This document shows, in pieces, positions 58,141 through 64,000 of a stretch of DNA of 64,000 nucleotides (the first letter of the stretch is position 1; each line of letters starts with the position of its first letter). The position numbers and the translations under genes were made by a program. This DNA comes from Cocos nucifera (Eukaryota; Streptophyta; Magnoliopsida; Arecales; Arecaceae), in assembly GCA_006176705.1 (NCBI GenBank), contig QRFJ01000782.1, positions 124,001 through 188,000 on the forward strand, in the 5' to 3' direction. The notes under the pieces were generated by a model. It did not search any database. It had not been told where the DNA came from and was given only the letters and a program-made list of their open reading frames with translations.

Positions 58141-59931
58141 TTGCCTCTAAGGTTGAACTTGATAAAATTCAACTAGTAGAAAGTCCGACACAGAATGCTG
58201 AACCTAAGTCAGATTTGATCAGGTAGATCTGAAGCCTAGTGAACTCGCACCATTAAGACGATTTGATAGAGTACTACACCATCGGGATAGATACTATGGG
58301 TTCTTGGTTGAGGATGGTGATTCCATCGAACTTGATGAGAATAATGAGGATCCGATCACTTACATAGATGCTATACAGAGATCCGACTTTAAGAAATGGC
58401 TAGAAGCTATGAGATCCAAAATGGATTTCGTGAAGGTCAATGATGTATGGACATTAGTTGACCCTCCTGAAGGGGTTAAACCCATTTGATGTAAATGGGT
58501 ATTCAAAAGAAAAAGAGGCACAAACAGAAAGGTGGAGACCTATAAAGCTCATCTGGTTGCCAAGGGGTATTATTAACATTATGGTATTCACTATGACGAG
58601 ATGTTCTCCTCAGTGGCAATATTCAAATCCATTCGAATAATACTTGCAATAGCTGCCCACCTGGACTATGAGATCTGGTAGATGGATGTGAAGACAACTT
58701 TTCTAAATGGAGAGTTGACTGAAGAGGTGTATATGATACAACCTGAGGGGTTCACATCTATAGATGAGTCCAAGGTGTGCAGGCTTCATTGATCCATTTA
58801 TGGATTGAAGCAAGTATCTCGGAGTTGGAACATACATTTTGATAAAGTGATTAAAATATATGGCTTCGTTAAGAACGGAGAAGAATCTTACATTTACAAA
58901 TAGGCAAATGGTCCAGCAGTGGTATTCCTTATTTTGTACGTGGATGATATTCTCTTAATCGGGAATAACATCCCCACACTATAAGGAATAAAAGTTTGGT
59001 TGTCATCACAGTTCTCCATGAAGGACTTAGGTGAAGCATCCTACATCCTAGGGATGAAGATCTATAGGGATAGATCTAAAAGGTGCTTGGTATATCCTAG
59101 TCCACATATATAGAAACTGTGTTGAAGAGATTCAGCATGGAGAATTTCAAAAAGGGCTATCTCTCGATAGGTCAAGAAATTCCACTCTCTAAGAAGGATT
59201 GTCCGATAACTCTTGAATAGAGAGAGCATATTAGTAGAATCCCATATGCTTCGATAGTGGGGTCTATCATGTATGCAATGATATGTATGAGACTAGACAT
59301 GGCATACTCACTAGGAGTAGTGAGTAGATACCAGTCTGACCCTGAAGAAAATCACTGAAAGGTGGTTCAATTCATCCTTAGGTATTTGAGAAATACTAAG
59401 GACTAATAGTTCATTTATGGTGAGTCAGATCTGAAACTTATAGGATTTATAGACTCCAGCTTTCAATCTGATTATGATGACAGCAAAAGCGTGTCAGGGT
59501 ATATTTTTACTCTAAATGGTAGAACCATCTGCTGGAAAAGTTTCAACCAACATATAGTGGCAGACTCTATTTGCGAAGCAGAGTACATGACAGTATCAGA
59601 TGCAGCAAGAAAAGCTATGTGGCTGAGGAAGTTCATCACCAAGCTTGAAGTAGCACCCTCCATTGATGGTCCAATCTTACTCTACTATGATAACACTGGT
59701 ATCATAGCTCAAGCAAAGGAACCAAAGGCACACTAGTGGATAAAGCACATTCTGTGCTGCTTTCATCTGATCCATGAGATCGTGGATCATGGTGATGTCG
59801 ACCTTTAGAAGATTGATGGAAAGAAGAACCTAGCCGACCCCTTCACTAAAGCCCTAGCAATCAAGGAGTTCGATAACCATAAGTCGAAGATGGGTATTAG
59901 ATACTATGTGGAGTGGCTTTGGGATAAGTGA
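58141..59931 (+). pseudogene. Decayed copia reverse transcriptase and RNase H (element F)
   Basis: RT: KKWLEAMRSKMDF and VWTLVDPPEG in 58304-58489, then CKWVFKRK, DVKTTFLNG, YGLKQVSRSWN and an unaltered YVDDILLIGN at 58937. Stops fall between these pieces. RNase H: DSSFQSDYDDSKSVSG, CEAEYMTVSDAA and YYDNTGI in 59430-59736, with CDNN changed to YDNT. The tail ADPFTKAL leads to a natural TGA at 59929-59931. Confidence 0.87.
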
Positions 59932-59935
59932 GAGT
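59921..59935 (+). other. Polypurine tract of element F
   Basis: GGGATAAGTGAGAGT directly before TGTTAG of the 3' LTR. Confidence 0.75.
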
Positions 59936-62523
59936 TGTTAGGAATTATATCCCAAAAGTCAATCGTTAGCTTGTTAACGGTTGAGTTACTTTGTATTTGT
60001 AATTGATCATTGATAAATAAAATACTTTGGCATATTTTTCATCATAAGTCTTCATCTTCTAACAAACTCTATTTTTGTGGTGAAGTCCTTAGGACTATTT
60101 AGCTTTGATAAAGAGAGAATTTATCGATTAGTCCTTAAATTTGTTCATGACCAAATGATAGGCTATTAATTAGGACAACAGCATCTATCGAGCATAGGTT
60201 GCTATATGGCATATAGGTTGGTTGTCCTCTTAACCAAGAAGTGTGAAGATACTAGTATGGCATACAGATGAGATGTATGGGTACATCATCATTGAACATG
60301 ACCAACTCCAGAGCATTCTGCTGTCGAAGATGTCTCTGATGGGATATAGGTATAAGTGTCCCTTAGATTTGAGATCATCTCAGTGACTTGCAAGCAACTC
60401 ACTATGCATTAGTACCAGACTAATAGAATTTTTAATTCAATAATGAAAGGCTTCTAGGCATAGTCAAATATTTGCAAAGTCATTGTGTGATCAAGATGGA
60501 ATTGACCACTCCAAGAGTTGGAGAAGAATGCATCACTGTATTTCAATATAGCAAAACCTTGGCCAGGGTAATCCATCAAATGGATTTGATATTTTGAAAT
60601 ACAATGTGAAAATTTGATCAAAGTTGATAGTTGAACTCTGAGGTGTCCTACGAGCATTTTGGTTAAGAGGATGAATTATATGGAAACTATATCCGCATGG
60701 GTTCTAAGGATGGTATTCTACACATTTGACCTATCTGGCCATTGGATATTATTGCTAGATGGTCACTGTGATTGATATAAAAATTTATTCTTATACTATC
60801 AGCTTAAGTTCGGACCTATGATCTCACATATATTAGAGCTCATGATCTGATCGGATGGTTGATCAATGATTGAGAATCATTCTAGGATTAAACAATCAAT
60901 ACGATTGATGTTTGACCTAGTGCAAGTGTTATAGGAGGATTGATTAGCAATTCGATTGTTAATTGACTTAATTTGATTAAGCTAAAGGACTGAGATAAAT
61001 TCTAATTAAATATAATTTAATTAGATTTAGTTTGGGCTTGATTGGATCAAGTCTAATTGATTTATTGGATTAGTCAAGTGCAAGAAAAAACTAGTCCTAG
61101 TCTAACTAGAACTTAGGTTAACCCAATTTCCTAATTTGATTAAAAAGTTAAATTAGAATTAAATCTAATTTAATTGAACCATTAATTGGGTTATAACCTA
61201 ATTTAATTTGGTTGAGTTAGTTTTGGTTTAATTTGGTTTAAGAAACCACTTTGATCAAGTCATAGATAGAATCCTAGTAAGACTAGGATTCCTCCTTACA
61301 CCACCTTAGTCCCAACGCCCCCCATGCCTATTTTTTTGGTATTTTTCATGGAAAATCCTTTTCTTCCTGATCTTCATGTATGCCCCCTCTCTCCCTTTAT
61401 TTCTAATAAGTTAATTGGGTAGAAGACCAAGTCAAAGAAGGAGTTTATTTTGATATTGGATTCTGTGAGATAGAATCCTAACAAACCCATCCCAAAAGGT
61501 GCCGCCCCCTCTCCTAATTAGTTTCTCTCTTATTCCACATGAGAAACCCCTTTTCTTGTGCACCTTTTCTTGCTGGTACATAACAAAAATTTTGGAGGGG
61601 GTGCCCCTTAAGGTGCCAATTAACCATATTATTTTCTTTTTTTTTGATGAAAATAGGTTAAGAGTGGTGCACTATTTACTAGTTTTCCATGCCAAAAAAA
61701 AGGGAAGGCACCCAAGAGTTGGGTGCCCCCCATACTTGTTTTATTTGGACATGCCTTTCTAGATGTTTAATCTAGAGAAGGATTCTCCCATATCTCTCTA
61801 TTTAAAAGGAGTTTGGGCGTCAGATTTTAATGGTGAATTCACTAAAGAAAGGGAGCTTTGGTGTGGGATTATTGGGTGTAAGAGATTCTTGGGCATGGGG
61901 TTTATTTAGGACACAACATTGTGTGTCCTGGTGAGAGAAAAGAAAGAGAGAAGAAGGGTCTTCTCTAGAATTTTTTTATATCTTCTTCCACAAACTTTAG
62001 AGAGAAAAAGTGAGGAAGAAAGACCACTCTCTCTAGTCATCCTCTTCATCTTCTTCGATCCTTGGAAGTCCATGAAATTAGAGGAAGAATGTTTGTGATA
62101 TCCCATCAAGGAAGGATAAGCAAAGTGCTAGCACACTGCGTTGATTTTAAACTACTAGACTGCTAATCAGTTCGAGGCTTTGTGTGGATTACCCATAGAG
62201 GCTAGACACCTATGTGGCTCGAAGCGATAATTTCAGTCTTGAATCAGCAAGTGGAGTTCTCGACCTATAAAAAGGTATTGAGATTTGATTTCAATAGTTA
62301 TCTAGATTAGAACTAGATCTAGATTGGTGTTGATGTGATCAACACCTTTCCAATTATTTATTTAATTTTTAGATTTAATGCATGCATAATTCATGTCATA
62401 AGATCCTAGATTTAGAAATATTTTATATATTTTATAGATTAATATAATTAATTTGATGCTTTTGCTATAATTATTTTTGAAAAAGTTTCAAAATAGATGC
62501 ATGTAAATCCTAGTTTTTCCTTT
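59936..62523 (+). repeat. 3' LTR of element F
   Basis: About 2588 bp, TGTTAGGAATTATATCC to TTTTTCCTTT. It is longer than the 5' LTR mainly through an extra stretch of about 100 bp near 61610-61715. A TATA-like CTATTTAAAAGG lies near 61798. Confidence 0.88.
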
Positions 62524-62921
62524 AGTGGTTAGGTTGGCCGACCAAAGTTGGGCCTAATCATTTGTTGGTTAGATACACTAAGTATAGTCATGTTAATGGT
62601 TGGACCAATCGGACCTTTTCAGTAGAGTCCAAAGCCTACTAATTAGGCTTGTGGGTTAAAATTAATTGCTAGAAGTTGTTTAGAGAAACAATTAGTATAG
62701 AACCTACCCATAGATGCATATGGGTTGACTAGCCAAAGTTGGGCTTATATGTAGTTGGTGTAGATTCTAGTACCCACTAAGAAATTAAGATAATTCCTCA
62801 AATTGAAGGTATAAGCTTCCAATTTGTATAAAATAGTGGGAGAACCTTTAGACTAAGTTCAAATTTTTAAGCTTAATAATTCATATACTAATTAGATTTT
62901 TAGTTTTTCTTTTATGCAATT
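62524..62921 (+). other. F2 leader, last part
   Basis: Aligns with 55554-55951 of F (GGTTAGGTTGGCCGACCAAA-like). Non-coding. Confidence 0.75.
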
Positions 62922-64000
62922 ATGGCCACTACCTTGTTGCTCCGATCACTATTGGATAGTGATAAATTAATAGAATCTAACTTTGAAAGCTGGTATTGAA
63001 AGTTAAAAATTATTCTGAAGCATGAGCGGATCTTAGTATATTTTGATAGATCTGGCACCTAAGGAGCTAGCTCTAAATGCATATGGAATGATCCAAGGCA
63101 CTTATCAAAAGTGGCTCAATGACTAAGCCATAGTTCATTGCATCATGCTGGCAGCTATGAGCAATTAGTTCAGTCGCAGGTTCGAGAATGCTCAATCAGA
63201 AGACATGCTTCAAATATTGAATGAGTCTTTTGGCACTCCTGATGATGTTGAGAGGCATAAGACTAGTTATGCTATCTTCAGTGCCTGGATAAGAAATGGG
63301 GCATCATTTATTGACCATGAATTGTACATGATTGAGATAATTAAGCGCCTAAGCAAGTTTGGCTTTTTCTTGCATGAGCAGCTTGGGAAAGATGCTATAT
63401 TGAACTTCTTGCCGAAGTCCTTCCTCTCATTTCTTACTCATTTTAGAATGACAAAGCTTGTAGTCAACTATCATGGTTTGCTGGGGTCACTGTAGAACTT
63501 TGAGAAAGATTACTAGCTTCACAAGGAGTCAATAAATATAGTGAGAGGATCTTCTTCTGGTCATCAACCCTTTAAGAAAGGAAAGAAGAATAAGAAGAAG
63601 AAAAATAAGAAGGTGTAGTAGCATGTTGGGACATCAATGCAGGGTTAGACCAAGAAATCTAAGCCTGATCAGAGCCAGATGGAATGCTTCTATTGTAAGA
63701 AGCAGGGGCACTGAAAGTGAAACTATCCTCAGTACATTGCCTTCCTAGACCTGAACAGACCAAGGAAGAAGCAATTTGTTGCTGTGCAAGATAATTATAT
63801 GATAACTTCTTATAATTTCATAATATGTGATACTATTGACTGGATATTAGATACTAAAAGTCCTTATCATATTTGCAATTCATTACAGGGTTTATAGTTC
63901 AACAGGAGGTTTGAAGAAGGCGAGAGATTTCTAAATATTGGAGATGGAAGATCAGTTCGAGTTCTAACTTTACAAATCATAAAGCTTATATTCAATTCTC
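62922..64000 (+). pseudogene. Decayed copia gag and start of protease (element F2), cut by window edge
   Basis: ATG 62922. The segment 63205-63495 matches the F gag (MLQILNESFGTPDDVERHKT). The zinc knuckle near 63685 reads CFYCKKQGH, then a stop, and the last cysteine is tyrosine, as in F. The protease motif reads LDTKS near 63847, with the glycine lost. Many stops. The remainder of the element lies beyond the window. Confidence 0.83.

Larger units (their letters stand above)
51566..62523 (+). mobile_element. Ty1/copia element F nested in F2
   Basis: LTR 51566-54032, PBS 54035, leader, gag to RNase H 55952-59931, polypurine tract, LTR 59936-62523. All domains are in copia order but no frame is intact. 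The bases on either side do not match as a target duplication, and about 335 bp of the F2 leader is missing between the flanks. Confidence 0.9.
47941..64000 (+). mobile_element. Ty1/copia element F2, runs off right edge
   Basis: 5' LTR 47941-50736, leader 50737-51565, then element F, then leader 62524-62921 and gag from 62922. The rest lies right of the window. It is the same family as F but a divergent subfamily, very decayed. Confidence 0.82.

Noticed and set aside
51561..62528. A target duplication for element F
   Set aside because: Left GATTC and right GTGGT do not match, even with a few bases of shift at the LTR ends.

Overview
This is plant nuclear DNA made almost entirely of nested LTR retrotransposons. 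I found no intact gene, no host gene, no RNA gene and no CRISPR array. The sequence is AT-rich, with multi-kilobase LTRs, primer-binding sites (PBS) of the initiator tRNA-Met type, and Ty1/copia and Tat/Athila-type Ty3/gypsy coding remnants. That fits a medium or large flowering-plant genome. A monocot such as a palm is my guess, and the sequence alone does not settle it. A run of 25 N marks an assembly gap at 23495-23519.

Layout. (1) 1-8720: copia element A on the minus strand (Tork/Angela-like by architecture), cut by the left window edge and inserted head-to-head into an older forward LTR of its own family, of which 8721-9188 remains. (2) 9189-21981: a gypsy complex with two forward LTRs (10529-12168 and 16663-18289), an internal region that keeps gag but has no pol, a truncated second internal region, and a shortened inverted copy ending in a minus-strand LTR (20329-21981). 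(3) 22383-22980 and 44555-44785: a tandem repeat alternating units of about 78 and 84 bp. It is split by a 21.6-kb copia element, the 'outer' element (22981-44554), flanked by the 5-bp target duplication TGCAG. (4) Inside the outer element sit a complete, younger element D of the same family (26292-36706) and a solo LTR (39382-40953, target duplication TGGCT). (5) 44786-47940: an AT-rich stretch, a purine-rich imperfect repeat, and a minus-strand LTR of a third family bordered by a polypurine tract on one side and a PBS on the other. (6) 47941-64000: a second copia family, with an element F2 running off the right edge and interrupted by an almost complete degenerate element F (51566-62523).

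How the parts relate. All coding is gag, protease (PR), integrase (INT), reverse transcriptase (RT) and RNase H (RH), in copia order for A, D, outer, F and F2, and gag only for the gypsy element. Every polyprotein is broken. The inferred age order is array, then outer element, then D and the solo LTR. The most interesting signals are a dense W-box cluster upstream of the TATA box in the A/D/outer LTRs, disabling lesions shared by independently inserted copies, the higher-order array continuing across the 21.6-kb insertion, a duplicated core promoter in element A, and LTR-internal-LTR-internal arrangements in two families. I see no convincing new biological system beyond transposon biology.
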